From: an uncultured Collinsella sp.
Lineage (GTDB): Bacteria > Actinomycetota > Coriobacteriia > Coriobacteriales > Coriobacteriaceae
Length of the DNA stretch: 35,557 nt
Reading direction: 5' to 3'
Assembly: GCA_902478995.1 (NCBI GenBank)
Contig: CABSNF010000011.1
Location: forward strand, 1 to 35,557
Positions 5,870-13,270 of the stretch are shown here, piece after piece. The notes under the pieces are model-generated. The model was given only the letters and a program-made list of their open reading frames with translations, ran no database searches and was not told the origin of the DNA. The stretch's first letter is position 1, and each line of letters opens with the position of its first letter. The position numbers and the translations under genes are program-made.

Positions 5870-6904
5870 CTAGCGCGCGACGCGGGTGCCACCGTCGGCG
5901 GCTGATGCTACGGCTGCGATCTCGTCTGCGGTCACCAAGTTGGAGTCGCCCTTGATGGTGAGCTTGAGGATCGAAGCCGCAATCGCGTAGTTGACGGCAG
6001 CCTGCGGATCGAAGTCGTTGATGAGGGCGTGGACCAGGCCGGCGTTGAAAGCGTCGCCGGCGGCAACACCCTCAAGCACGTGCACATCGTGAGCAGGGGA
6101 GAACCAGTGCTCGCCGCTCTCGGCGTCATAGAGCATGCCCATCCAGATGGAGCGCTCGACGCAGGAGATGTTGCGGACGACCGAAGCGACCTTCTTGCAG
6201 CCGTACTCGGCGCAAATCTGACGGGCCATCTCGACGTAGGTGTCGCGCTCCTCGATGCCGTGGGCAAGGGAGCCGGAGACGCAGGTCATGCCGAGGCCGG
6301 CGGGTGCGTCCTCGTCGTTGGCGATGCAGATGTCGACGAGCGGCAGGAGCTCCTTCATGGTGGCCTGCGACTTCTCGGGCGACCACATCTTGCCGCGATA
6401 GTTCACGTCGCACACGGTCGTGATGCCCTTGGCGCGGCAGGCGGTGAGGGCATCCTTGCAGGCGGCAGCCATCTCATCGGAGACGGCGGGGGTCACGCCG
6501 GAGAAATAGAAGACATCGATGCCCTTGAGGATCTCGTCCCAGTTAAAGACGTCGCGCTTGGCCATGTTGATGGCAGAGTACTTGCGGTCGTAGACGCAAC
6601 CGTTACCGCGCTGCGAGGCGCCGACCTCAAACACATAGGAGCCAAGACGGTCGCCCTGGCGCACGACGCGCGTGGTGTCGACGCCGTAGGCCTTCAGCGA
6701 ACGCAGGGCGCACTCGCCCAGACGGTTGGCCGGGACAACGGAGACGTAAGCGGCCTTGTCGCCCTGGTAGGCCAGGGAAAGCGCAGTGTTGGCCTCGGCG
6801 CCGCCGTAGCGGACGTCAAACTCGGTTGCCTGCTCAATACGCAGGTGGTCTTTGGGTGAGAGTCTCATCATGATCTCGCCGAAGGTAAGAACCGTTTTAC
6901 CCAT
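5870..6904 (-). CDS. kdgK: 2-keto-3-deoxygluconate kinase (PfkB/ribokinase family)
   Basis: It probably phosphorylates 2-keto-3-deoxygluconate to KDPG, the substrate of the aldolase encoded next. The 344-residue product has the PfkB N-terminal pattern (TFGEIMMRLSP, then RYGGAEANTALSLA at about 32-45) and the C-terminal signature GVAAGDAFNAGL at 279-290, where Asp284 is the expected catalytic base. DVNYRGKMWS (about 166-175) is characteristic of KDG kinases. ATG 6904 has AAAGGAG 10 nt upstream; a longer frame to 6967 would read through the leader hairpin and is rejected. Control is visible upstream: the hairpin 6947-7004, tandem LacI-type operators 7009-7035 and a -10 box at 7047-7052, opposite the divergent LacI gene. 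Other PfkB sugar kinases remain possible, but the link to eda supports KDG. Confidence 0.88.
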   Translation of the reverse strand: MGKTVLTFGEIMMRLSPKDHLRIEQATEFDVRYGGAEANTALSLAYQGDKAAYVSVVPANRLGECALRSLKAYGVDTTRVVRQGDRLGSYVFEVGASQRGNGCVYDRKYSAINMAKRDVFNWDEILKGIDVFYFSGVTPAVSDEMAAACKDALTACRAKGITTVCDVNYRGKMWSPEKSQATMKELLPLVDICIANDEDAPAGLGMTCVSGSLAHGIEERDTYVEMARQICAEYGCKKVASVVRNISCVERSIWMGMLYDAESGEHWFSPAHDVHVLEGVAAGDAFNAGLVHALINDFDPQAAVNYAIAASILKLTIKGDSNLVTADEIAAVASAADGGTRVAR

Positions 6905-6946
6905 GGTCGCGCAGCTCCTTTTACTCGTGCGTACACCTTTGATATG

Positions 6947-7004
6947 GCGTTGGCACGCAGGTGCCAAGACGGTAGGGTGCGTCTTTGCACCTGCGTGCCA
7001 ACGC
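6947..7004 (-). ncRNA. Conserved long leader hairpin, copy B (kdgK)
   Basis: Perfect 18-bp arms (6947-6964 GCGTTGGCACGCAGGTGC; 6987-7004) enclose an inner AAGAC/GTCTT stem and the loop motif GGTAGGGTG (6971-6979). It is the compensated counterpart of the hairpin at 3583-3640. It occupies the 5' leader of kdgK, ending 43 nt before the start codon. Confidence 0.75.
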
Positions 7005-7008
7005 TCGC

Positions 7009-7052
7009 CGAAATCGGTTTACGAAATCGGTTTCGTTTCGAGTTGTAGTATA
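7009..7052 (-). promoter_or_regulatory. -10 box and tandem LacI-type operators of kdgK
   Basis: Two overlapping 14-15-bp sites, CGAAATCGGTTTACG (7009-7023) and CGAAATCGGTTTCG (7022-7035), have the central CG and GAAA/TTTC arms of LacI-family operators. On the minus strand TATACT at 7047-7052 is a probable -10 box, so the operators would lie at or just past the transcription start, where bound repressor blocks polymerase. The divergent LacI gene at 7137 is the natural candidate to bind them. Confidence 0.72.
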
Positions 7053-7136
7053 CTCACCTACAGCGTTTTGCAACCGAGATTTTTAAAAAATGCCTAAAAT
7101 GGCTCAGACTGCCGACATTGGGAAACGGGGTGCGCT

Positions 7137-8159
7137 ATGGCGCAGATGAGAATCAAGGACATTGCCGTCGAGGCGGGCGTGAGCCCGGCCACGGTCTCGC
7201 GCTATCTCAACAACCGCCCCGGGCAAATGACCGAGGAGACCCGTGCTCGCATCGCGGCAGTTATCGAGCGCACCGGCTATCGCCCACGTACCGCCGCGCG
7301 CAATCTGCGCAGCTCGCGTACGAACCTCATCGGTGTGATTCTGGCTGACATCGCCAACCCGTTCTCGAGCGCCATGCTCGAGGGCCTTTCCGCCAGCGCC
7401 GCGGCGCGCGGCTGCTCGCTCATGACGGCCATTAGCGGCAACGACCCCGCTAAGGAAGCGGAGTCGCTCACCAGACTTATCGATGCCGGCGTGGACGGCC
7501 TGGTCGTCAACACCTGCGGAGGCAATGACGAGGCGATCGCCGCGGCAGCGGGACGTCTGCCCGTCGTGCTGCTCGACCGCGACGTTGCCGACGGCGGTGT
7601 TGACCTGGTGACATCTAACAACCGTGAGCTGGTCGCCGGCTTGGTAGACGCCTTGGCAGCTGCGGGCAGCGAGCGTCTGTGCCTGCTCACCGAGGCAAGC
7701 GACGATAGCCCCGTGCGTCGAGAGCGCGCCGAGGCCTTTGCCGACGAGCTTTCGCGCCGCGGCCTTGCGGGCGAGGTCGTCACCCTGGCCGACGGTGGCG
7801 CCACGGGCGTTGGCCGTTTGGACAAGACCATCCGCGACTACGCGGGCAAAAGGCTCGGCCTTATCGCCGTCAACGGCCTGGTTTTCCTGCGTCTGACCGA
7901 GGCGCTGGCGCAGCTTGGTCCCTCGCTGCCGGCGGGGCTCAAAATCGCGACGTTTGACGACTACCCCTGGAACCACGTGCTCTTTGGCGGTGTGACAACG
8001 GCCGCGCAGGACACCCTTACCATTGCCGAGCGCGTGGTCGAGCGCCTGTCCGAGCGCATTGACGTCGTCACCACCACGGTGGGCGAGGCCGCAAAGCTGG
8101 CGCCCAAACGCATCGAGGTTCCCGGTCACATCGAACACCGCGCTTCGACCTCGCGCTAG
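7137..8159 (+). CDS. LacI-family transcriptional repressor, probable KDG-pathway regulator
   Basis: This 340-residue regulator has an N-terminal LacI helix-turn-helix (IKDIAVEAGVSPATVSRYLNN, about 5-25) and hinge helix (RPRTAARNLRSSRTNLIGVI). A periplasmic-binding-protein-like effector domain follows (DIANPFSSAMLEGL, then DGLVVNTCGGND and LLDRDVADGGVDLV). ATG 7137 follows GGGGTG. It is divergent from kdgK, and the 232-bp gap holds two LacI-type operators. The same operator occurs once before the YczE-like gene at 3645-3658, so this protein is the best candidate regulator of both units. Its inducer is probably KDG or a related sugar acid by analogy with KdgR-type LacI proteins; the sequence alone does not show the ligand. 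Confidence 0.85.
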   Translation: MAQMRIKDIAVEAGVSPATVSRYLNNRPGQMTEETRARIAAVIERTGYRPRTAARNLRSSRTNLIGVILADIANPFSSAMLEGLSASAAARGCSLMTAISGNDPAKEAESLTRLIDAGVDGLVVNTCGGNDEAIAAAAGRLPVVLLDRDVADGGVDLVTSNNRELVAGLVDALAAAGSERLCLLTEASDDSPVRRERAEAFADELSRRGLAGEVVTLADGGATGVGRLDKTIRDYAGKRLGLIAVNGLVFLRLTEALAQLGPSLPAGLKIATFDDYPWNHVLFGGVTTAAQDTLTIAERVVERLSERIDVVTTTVGEAAKLAPKRIEVPGHIEHRASTSR

Positions 8160-8164
8160 TCTGT

Positions 8165-8198
8165 GTGATAATATATAGACAATGTCATACAGGAGGTA
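8165..8198 (+). promoter_or_regulatory. Promoter region and strong RBS of the RHH-MNT/HEPN operon
   Basis: The 42-bp gap after the LacI gene holds an AT-rich stretch with GATAATATAT, which could act as a -10 box, a small palindrome GACAATGTC, and the consensus Shine-Dalgarno AGGAGGT six bases before ATG 8202. RHH antitoxins usually bind such short palindromes near their own promoter. Confidence 0.45.
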
Positions 8199-8201
8199 TC
8201 C

Positions 8202-8696
8202 ATGGCTGCGTCTGTGCTGAGTGTGCGAGTGGACTCGTCAATTAAAGACTCATTTGCCGAGCTGTGCGAAGAGCTTGGCATGACTTCGTCTGTTGCGGTC
8301 AATATGTTTATGAGGCAGATGCTGCGCGAACGCTCTCTGCCGTTTGTTCCTTCACTCGGTAAAAGCTCTGCGAGCGAAAGCGCCGCGGCGGGCATTTTGG
8401 ATACTGCCCAGATTGAGTCCGCCGTCCGCGAGGCGGCCAGCTCGATTCCCGCCATCAAAACCGTGATTCTTTTTGGTTCGTATGCCCGTGGCGAGGCGCA
8501 TGCCGATAGTGATATTGACTTGCGCCTCGAAGTCGATCGCGAGCGGGGCTTTGGTCTTTTCGCGCTGTCGGCATTTGGTGAGGCGGTGCGCAAAGAAACC
8601 GGGAGGCAGGTTGATCTCGTCTCTAGTGATCATCTTGATGACGATCTTGCCGCGGTAATCGAGCGCGAAGGAGTGATCCTTTATGATCGCGCGTAA
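8202..8696 (+). CDS. MntA-type minimal nucleotidyltransferase antitoxin with N-terminal RHH (RelB/DinJ-like) domain
   Basis: The 164-residue protein joins two domains. Residues about 5-45 (VLSVRVDSSIKDSFAELCEE, then GMTSSVAVNMFMRQML) form a RelB/DinJ-type ribbon-helix-helix DNA-binding domain. Residues about 65-164 form a minimal nucleotidyltransferase with the exact GSX10DXD signature (Gly92, Ser93, Asp104, Asp106). In the MntA/HepT family the MNT protein adds AMP to a tyrosine of the HEPN toxin and so neutralises it. Here the neighbour encodes a HEPN protein with the target motif, and the genes overlap by 14 bp. The RHH domain would give the antitoxin its own DNA-binding and autoregulation function. 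MNT antitoxins are usually single-domain proteins of about 100 residues, so the fusion is notable. Confidence 0.85.
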   Translation: MAASVLSVRVDSSIKDSFAELCEELGMTSSVAVNMFMRQMLRERSLPFVPSLGKSSASESAAAGILDTAQIESAVREAASSIPAIKTVILFGSYARGEAHADSDIDLRLEVDRERGFGLFALSAFGEAVRKETGRQVDLVSSDHLDDDLAAVIEREGVILYDRA

Positions 8697-9054
8697 GTCA
8701 GACAGCCTTCGCGCCCAAGAGGTTTTGGATGCCATTTCTGAAACGAACGAGCGCATCAAGGTTTTTGATATCACCGAGGACCAGTTTCTGCATGCGAATG
8801 ACGTGCGGACGAGGGCGTTGGCGGACTCCCTTTTGATGTGTGCGCTTAGGGTAACGGAAGAAGCGGGCAAATTGTCGGAACGCTCGCAGCGGCTTCATCC
8901 CGAAATCGAATGGCGTGGAATTATCGGCATGAGAAATTATCTTGCGCATGATTACGGCAATGTCGACCGCTCGGTTGTTTGGGATGCAGTGACGATGGAG
9001 TTCCCTACGCTGGAACGAGCCTGTAGACAAATTGTCTCCGAATCTGAACGCTAG
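8683..9054 (+). CDS. HepT-like HEPN toxin (DUF86 family)
   Basis: This 123-residue all-helical protein carries the HEPN ribonuclease motif RX4HXY as Arg84-NYLA-His89-Asp-Tyr91 in GMRNYLAHDYG. In characterised MntA/HepT pairs the Arg and His are needed for RNA cleavage, and the Tyr is the residue AMPylated by the MNT antitoxin. ATG 8683 lies inside the end of the antitoxin gene, preceded by GAAGGAG, which implies translational coupling. Length and motif are complete, so an active toxin is expected. No separate promoter is visible. The pair is probably a toxin-antitoxin or anti-phage module, and its cellular RNA target cannot be inferred from sequence. Confidence 0.87.
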   Translation: MIARKSDSLRAQEVLDAISETNERIKVFDITEDQFLHANDVRTRALADSLLMCALRVTEEAGKLSERSQRLHPEIEWRGIIGMRNYLAHDYGNVDRSVVWDAVTMEFPTLERACRQIVSESER

Positions 9055-9188
9055 CCGCTCGTTCACAACTGCCTGTTCGCGCACGTTTTTTGAGCGCTTG
9101 ATACGCTTTAACCCTGCGGAAACATTTTTCTGCGATAGTATCTGCGATATAGATCAGTCGAAACCCGCCCGAAAGAAAGGGGAGCGAC

Positions 9189-10526
9189 ATGAACCAGCAG
9201 AACATCGATTACGTACTCCGCTCCGTAGAGCAGCGTGACATCCGCTTTGTGCGTCTGTGGTTTGTCGATATTCTCGGCCGCCTCAAGAACTTTGCCATTA
9301 GCCCCGAGGACCTCGAGGTCGCTTTTGAGGAGGGTATTGGCTTTGACGGCTCCGCCATCGAGGGCTTTGCCACGCCCGAGGAAGCCGACATGCTGGCGTT
9401 TCCCGATGCTTCGACCTTCCAGATTCTGCCGTGGCGCCCGAGCCATAACGGCGTCGCCCGCGTGTTCTGCGACGTGTGCACTCCCGATCGCAAGCCGTTT
9501 GCCGGCGACCCGCGCGATGCCCTGCGCCGCATGTTCTACAGGGCCGAGAAGGCCGGCTATCTGCTCAACGTGGGCGCTGAGCTGGAGTATTACTACTTCC
9601 CCGACGAACACACCCCCGAGCCGCTCGACAACGTGGGCTACTTCGATCTTTCGGTGAGCGATGCCGCTCGCGACCTGCGCCGCAACACGGTCCTCACGCT
9701 CGAGAAGATGTCCGTGCCCGTGGAGTACACCTTCCACGCCGCCGGCCGCTCGCAGCATGGCATGAGCCTGCGCCACGCCGAGGCCCTGAGCATGTCCGAC
9801 GCCATCACTACGGCCAAGCTCATCATTAAGCAGCAGGCTTACGAGAGCGGTTGCCACGCCTCCTTTATGCCCAAGCCGTTGGCGGGCGAGGACGGCAGCG
9901 CTATGTTCCTGTGCCAGTCGCTATTCGACCACGACGGCAACAACGTCTTTTGGGGCGAGGACGACGAGAAGTACCACCTCTCCGATATCGCCAAGCACTA
10001 CATGGCCGGCATCCTGGCGCACGCGCGCGAGATCAGCGCCATCACCAACCCCACGGTCAACTCGTACAAGCGCATTACCACGGGCGGCGACTCCGTGCCG
10101 CAGTACGCCACGTGGGGCCTGCGCAACCGCGCGAGTATGGTCCGCATTCCGGTCTACAAGCCCGGCAAGCAGCTGTCCACGCGCATCGAGCTGCGCAGTC
10201 CCGATCCCATGGCCAACCCGTACCTGGTCAACGCCGTCACGCTGGCGGCTGGTCTGGACGGCATCGAGCGCAAGCTGGAGCTCCCGCCCGAGGCCACGGC
10301 CGAGACACTCAAGCTTACCGACCGTCAGATGGTTGAGGCCGGCTATACGCCGCTGCCGCGCTCGCTCAAAGAGGCGCTCGACGTGTTTGAGGACTCGCAG
10401 TTTATGAAGGATGCCCTCGGCGAGCACATCCACAGCTTCTTCCTCAAAAAGAAGCGCGACGAATGGCATAAGTTTGAGTCCACGATCACCGAGTGGGAGA
10501 TCAAGCACTACCTGGCGAACTCCTAA
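9189..10526 (+). CDS. Glutamine synthetase type I homologue with altered active-site residues
   Basis: The 445-residue protein aligns end to end with GSI-alpha glutamine synthetases: GFDGSAIEGF (51-60), ELEYYYF (131-137), FMPKPLAGEDGSAMF (226-240), NPTVNSYKR (287-295), TRIELRSPDPMANPYL (331-346). ATG 9189 follows GAAAGGGGAG. Comparison with Salmonella GlnA numbering gives Glu131, Glu133 and Glu334 at the positions of metal ligands E129, E131 and E357. The other ligand positions are changed: His183 for E212, Gly191 for E220 and Phe240 for H269. Asp235 replaces N264. The fold looks intact while half the metal site is changed, so normal ATP-dependent glutamine formation is doubtful. A GlnR-like regulator follows directly. 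It may be a divergent enzyme, a regulatory paralogue or a lineage-specific variant. Confidence 0.85.
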   Translation: MNQQNIDYVLRSVEQRDIRFVRLWFVDILGRLKNFAISPEDLEVAFEEGIGFDGSAIEGFATPEEADMLAFPDASTFQILPWRPSHNGVARVFCDVCTPDRKPFAGDPRDALRRMFYRAEKAGYLLNVGAELEYYYFPDEHTPEPLDNVGYFDLSVSDAARDLRRNTVLTLEKMSVPVEYTFHAAGRSQHGMSLRHAEALSMSDAITTAKLIIKQQAYESGCHASFMPKPLAGEDGSAMFLCQSLFDHDGNNVFWGEDDEKYHLSDIAKHYMAGILAHAREISAITNPTVNSYKRITTGGDSVPQYATWGLRNRASMVRIPVYKPGKQLSTRIELRSPDPMANPYLVNAVTLAAGLDGIERKLELPPEATAETLKLTDRQMVEAGYTPLPRSLKEALDVFEDSQFMKDALGEHIHSFFLKKKRDEWHKFESTITEWEIKHYLANS

Positions 10527-10576
10527 TCACGCTGGCTTGTTCCAGTACGATTGAGCTCATTTCCTTGGAGGCCGAT

Positions 10577-11239
10577 ATGTCCGAAAAGAGTGCCCTGTTC
10601 ATGGCGCGCACGACGCGCTTCCACGAGTTTGCCCGCAGCTTGACGACCACCCTGGGTGTCGAGGTGAGCCTGGCTACCCCCGATTCGCCGACTGCGGCGC
10701 ACGACTTTGACCTGCTGATCCTCGATTCCGACGGCATCCGCAGCGACCGCATCGATCAGATTGCCAAGTGGCTTGACGATCGCGGCGGCGTCCCCATGTT
10801 GGTGATTGTCGACGACGAGGCGCTCGGCACCCTGCGCCTGCCGAATCACGCGCATGCCGACTTTGTATGCCCCACGGCGACGCCCAACGAGCTCAAGGCT
10901 CGCGCACAGCGCCTGATGGGCGAGGAGGAGACCGTCGCCGCCGACGATGTGCTCAACATCGACAACCTCGAGATCAACCTGGCCACCTACCAGGTGACGC
11001 TCGATGATGAGCCCATCGATCTGACGCTGATGGAGTACTCGCTGTTGAGCTTTTTGGCGACGCACCCCAACCGCGCCTACAGCCGCGAGGTGCTGCTGCA
11101 CCGCGTGTGGGGCTTTGAGTACTGCGGCGGCACGCGCACCGTCGACGTGCACATCCGACGCATCCGCTCCAAGGTGGGTCCGCAGATCGCGGCTCATATC
11201 ACCACCGTCCGCGGCGTGGGTTATCTGTTTAAGGACTAG
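10577..11239 (+). CDS. GlnR-like orphan OmpR-family transcriptional regulator
   Basis: The 220-residue product has an atypical receiver domain (residues about 1-115) and a C-terminal OmpR/PhoB winged helix (about 125-220: LTLMEYSLLSFLATHPNRAY, VWGFEYCGGTRTVDVHIRRI, TTVRGVGYLF). The N-terminal strand lacks the usual acidic pair of response regulators, although an Asp remains in LLILDSDG. The typical receiver lysine is not evident. This pattern, and the strong match of the WGFEYCGGTRTVDVH block, fit actinobacterial GlnR, a phosphorylation-independent regulator of nitrogen genes. ATG 10577 follows TTGGAGG and begins 50 bp after the glutamine-synthetase homologue, so the two probably share a transcript. 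No histidine kinase is adjacent. Confidence 0.82.
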   Translation: MSEKSALFMARTTRFHEFARSLTTTLGVEVSLATPDSPTAAHDFDLLILDSDGIRSDRIDQIAKWLDDRGGVPMLVIVDDEALGTLRLPNHAHADFVCPTATPNELKARAQRLMGEEETVAADDVLNIDNLEINLATYQVTLDDEPIDLTLMEYSLLSFLATHPNRAYSREVLLHRVWGFEYCGGTRTVDVHIRRIRSKVGPQIAAHITTVRGVGYLFKD

Positions 11240-11244
11240 CTTTT

Positions 11245-11280
11245 CACCGCAAAGGGGACAGGCAACTTTGTGGTGGTTTT
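11245..11280 (+). terminator. Terminator-like palindrome, family 2 (CAAAGGGG...CTTTGTGGTG)
   Basis: CACCGCAAAG (11245-11254) pairs with CTTTGTGGTG (11266-11275) with one wobble, followed by a short T-run. It starts 5 bp after the GlnR-like stop codon. It belongs to the same palindrome family as 25281-25313, 26875-26899 and 27826-27858. Confidence 0.65.
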
Positions 11281-11394
11281 GCCGCATGCGTGGATTCCTC
11301 TCGAGTTTGCAGCAGAACTTAAGCCTTCCTAAAAGATTGCGTTCTCATACACGTTCGCCCGCATATTGGGGTACAACTCAACGTGAACAATGAT

Positions 11395-11422
11395 GGCCCG
11401 CCACATGTTTGGCGGGCCTTTG
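11395..11422 (+). terminator. Hairpin with T-rich tail just upstream of htrA
   Basis: GGCCCGCC (11395-11402) pairs with GGCGGGCC (11411-11418) and is followed by TTTGGTTATTT. It ends about 25 bp before the htrA start codon. That is too close for a separate downstream promoter to be obvious, so it may end an upstream short transcript or act as a leader attenuator for htrA. Confidence 0.6.
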
Positions 11423-11447
11423 GTTATTTGACGAAAGGATTGCAGCT

Positions 11448-12902
11448 ATGAGCGAGAACGATTCCCAGCTCCCCCAGGATCCGGGCAATGCCGGCGATAC
11501 TCAGCAGCAGCCGCGCGTACAGGTGGAGTCGACGCCTGCCGACGGCAACATTCCCTACGTGCAAGCCTACGACACGCAGACCGGCAAGCCGCTGGGCGGC
11601 CAGCAGGTTGTAAACAAGCACACGGTGGTCAAGACCAAGACCAAAAAACTGCCGATCTTTATTACGGCGCTTGCCGGCTGTGCCTGTGGCGCCCTGCTGG
11701 TCATCGCGCTCATTATGAGCGGCACGCTCGATATCGGCGGCGGCAGGAACGCCGTGACGGCGGGTGCTTCGGGTTCATCGGCGCAAAAGATCACCATCGA
11801 CTCCGAGGATACCACGCTGGCCGAGGCCGTCTCTGCCAAGGCGTTGCCCTCCGTCGTTTCCATCACCGCCGCTTCGAGCGGTAGCCAGAATGGCTCGCTT
11901 TCGCAGTCTGCCGACGAGTCGGACAGCTCGGGCAGCGTCGGCTCGGGCGTGGTGCTCGATACCGAGGGCCACATCCTCACCAACAACCACGTGGTCGATG
12001 GCTATGACCAGTACGTGGTTACCATGGACGACGGAACCACGTACGAGGCCGAGTTCGTGGGCAACGATGCCTCGAGCGACCTGGCCGTCATCAAACTCAA
12101 GGATGCTGACGCCTCAAAGCTCACGCCGATCGAGATCGGTGACTCCTCCAAGCTCAACGTGGGCGAGTGGGTCATGGCGATCGGCTCGCCGTTCGGCAAC
12201 GAGCAGTCTGTCTCCACGGGTATCGTCTCGGCGCTCTATCGCTCCACGGCCATGAGCTCTACCAGCGGCAATACCATCTATGCCAACATGATTCAGACCG
12301 ATGCCGCCATCAACCCGGGCAACTCCGGTGGCGCGCTCGTCAACGACAACGGCGAACTCGTGGGCATCAACTCGCTCATCGAGAGCTACTCGGGCTCCAG
12401 CTCGGGCGTGGGCTTTGCCATTCCGGTCAACTATGCCAAGAACATTGCCGACCAGATTATCGACGGCAAGACGCCGGTGCATCCGTACATGGGCGCTACG
12501 CTTTCGAGCGTCAATGCGCTTAACGCTCGCACCAACAAGCTGAGCACCGATAGCGGCGCGTATGTGGCAAGTGTCGTCGAGGATGGTCCCGCCGCCAAGG
12601 CTGGCATCCAAGAGGGCGATGTCATTACCAAACTGGGCGTCGACGAGATTACGAGCGCCGATGGCCTGATCATCGCGCTGCGCAGCCACGAGGTGGGCGA
12701 GAAGGTCGAGATCACGCTCGTGCGCGGCAAGGACGAGAAGAAGGTCACCGTTGAGCTGGGCTCCGACGAGGAGCTGCAGAACCAGCAACAGGACGACAGC
12801 GCGACCGACACCGGCAACGGCGGCATTACTGACGAGCAGTTGCGCCAGTATCTGGAGGAGCTGCTGGGCCAGCAGGGCCAGGGCTACGGCCAGGGCTACT
12901 AA
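11448..12902 (+). CDS. HtrA/DegP-type S1C serine protease, membrane anchored, with PDZ domain
   Basis: The 484-residue protein starts at ATG 11448 after GAAAGGA. It has a cytoplasmic N-terminal segment rich in Gln, Pro and Asp (1-68) and one membrane segment (about 69-91). A low-complexity Ser/Gly linker precedes the trypsin-like domain. The catalytic triad is visible as His181 (LTNNHVVDG), Asp211 (SSDLAVIKL) and Ser293 (NPGNSGGAL). A single PDZ domain spans about 350-445 (GAYVASVVEDGPAAKAGIQEGDVI). The tail is Gln/Gly/Tyr-rich and ends in GQGYGQGY. It probably degrades or refolds damaged extracytoplasmic proteins. It lies alone between an upstream hairpin and a strong terminator. The exact gene name within the Htr family cannot be fixed from sequence. 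Confidence 0.9.
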   Translation: MSENDSQLPQDPGNAGDTQQQPRVQVESTPADGNIPYVQAYDTQTGKPLGGQQVVNKHTVVKTKTKKLPIFITALAGCACGALLVIALIMSGTLDIGGGRNAVTAGASGSSAQKITIDSEDTTLAEAVSAKALPSVVSITAASSGSQNGSLSQSADESDSSGSVGSGVVLDTEGHILTNNHVVDGYDQYVVTMDDGTTYEAEFVGNDASSDLAVIKLKDADASKLTPIEIGDSSKLNVGEWVMAIGSPFGNEQSVSTGIVSALYRSTAMSSTSGNTIYANMIQTDAAINPGNSGGALVNDNGELVGINSLIESYSGSSSGVGFAIPVNYAKNIADQIIDGKTPVHPYMGATLSSVNALNARTNKLSTDSGAYVASVVEDGPAAKAGIQEGDVITKLGVDEITSADGLIIALRSHEVGEKVEITLVRGKDEKKVTVELGSDEELQNQQQDDSATDTGNGGITDEQLRQYLEELLGQQGQGYGQGY

Positions 12903-12923
12903 CGAGCCGCACATACCGATGCC

Positions 12924-12964
12924 AGAGGGGGCTGTCCCGTCAATGCGGGACAGCCCCCTCTTTT
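12924..12964 (+). terminator. Strong rho-independent terminator of htrA
   Basis: A perfect 16-bp stem (AGAGGGGGCTGTCCCG 12924-12939 and its complement 12946-12961) with a six-base loop is followed by TTTT. It lies 22 bp past the htrA stop and could also serve the convergent Xre gene. Confidence 0.92.
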
Positions 12965-13006
12965 CTCATCGATCCGTTGGGGATGGAGGAAAACGGATCA
13001 TTTTGG

Positions 13007-13258
13007 TTAGTCTTCGTCGCTGGGAAGGCTTCCAAATGCCTCGATGTACTCTTCGTCTGACATCCAGTCAATGATGTCGCCAGGTTTGCAGTGAAGTGCC
13101 TCGCACATCGCGGTCAACGTCGAAAAGCGAATGCCCTTGAGCCGCCCCGTTTTAATGCGCGAAACGTTAACGGGCGAGATGCCGATAATGTCGGCAAGTT
13201 CTTGAGAGGACATTTTGCGATCCGCCATGACGCGATCGAGTCTCATGACGATTGGCAT
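13007..13258 (-). CDS. Xre/Cro-family small HTH regulator
   Basis: This 83-residue protein is essentially one helix-turn-helix domain: MRLDRVMADRKMSSQELADI, GISPVNVSRIKTGRLKGIRF, then LTAMCEALHCKPGDIIDW. That pattern is typical of the YozG/HTH_26 group. AGAAGGAGG lies 5 nt before ATG 13258. It is the second gene of a pair: the upstream membrane protein (DUF2975) ends 12 bp before it. In many Gram-positive bacteria a DUF2975 membrane protein is coupled to such a regulator. The pair probably works together, with the membrane protein possibly controlling the regulator, but the signal and targets are unknown. Confidence 0.85.
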   Translation of the reverse strand: MPIVMRLDRVMADRKMSSQELADIIGISPVNVSRIKTGRLKGIRFSTLTAMCEALHCKPGDIIDWMSDEEYIEAFGSLPSDED

Positions 13259-13270
13259 GCTGCCCTCCTT

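Noticed and set aside
4633..5955. Plus-strand open frame of 440 codons across the eda region
   Set aside because: It is antisense to eda and the leader element, crosses several strong hairpins and has no family features.
9055..9188. GlnR-type operator in front of the glutamine-synthetase homologue
   Set aside because: GAAAC-like pieces occur (for example GGAAAC near 9120), but no pair with the spacing of a known GlnR box could be placed with confidence.
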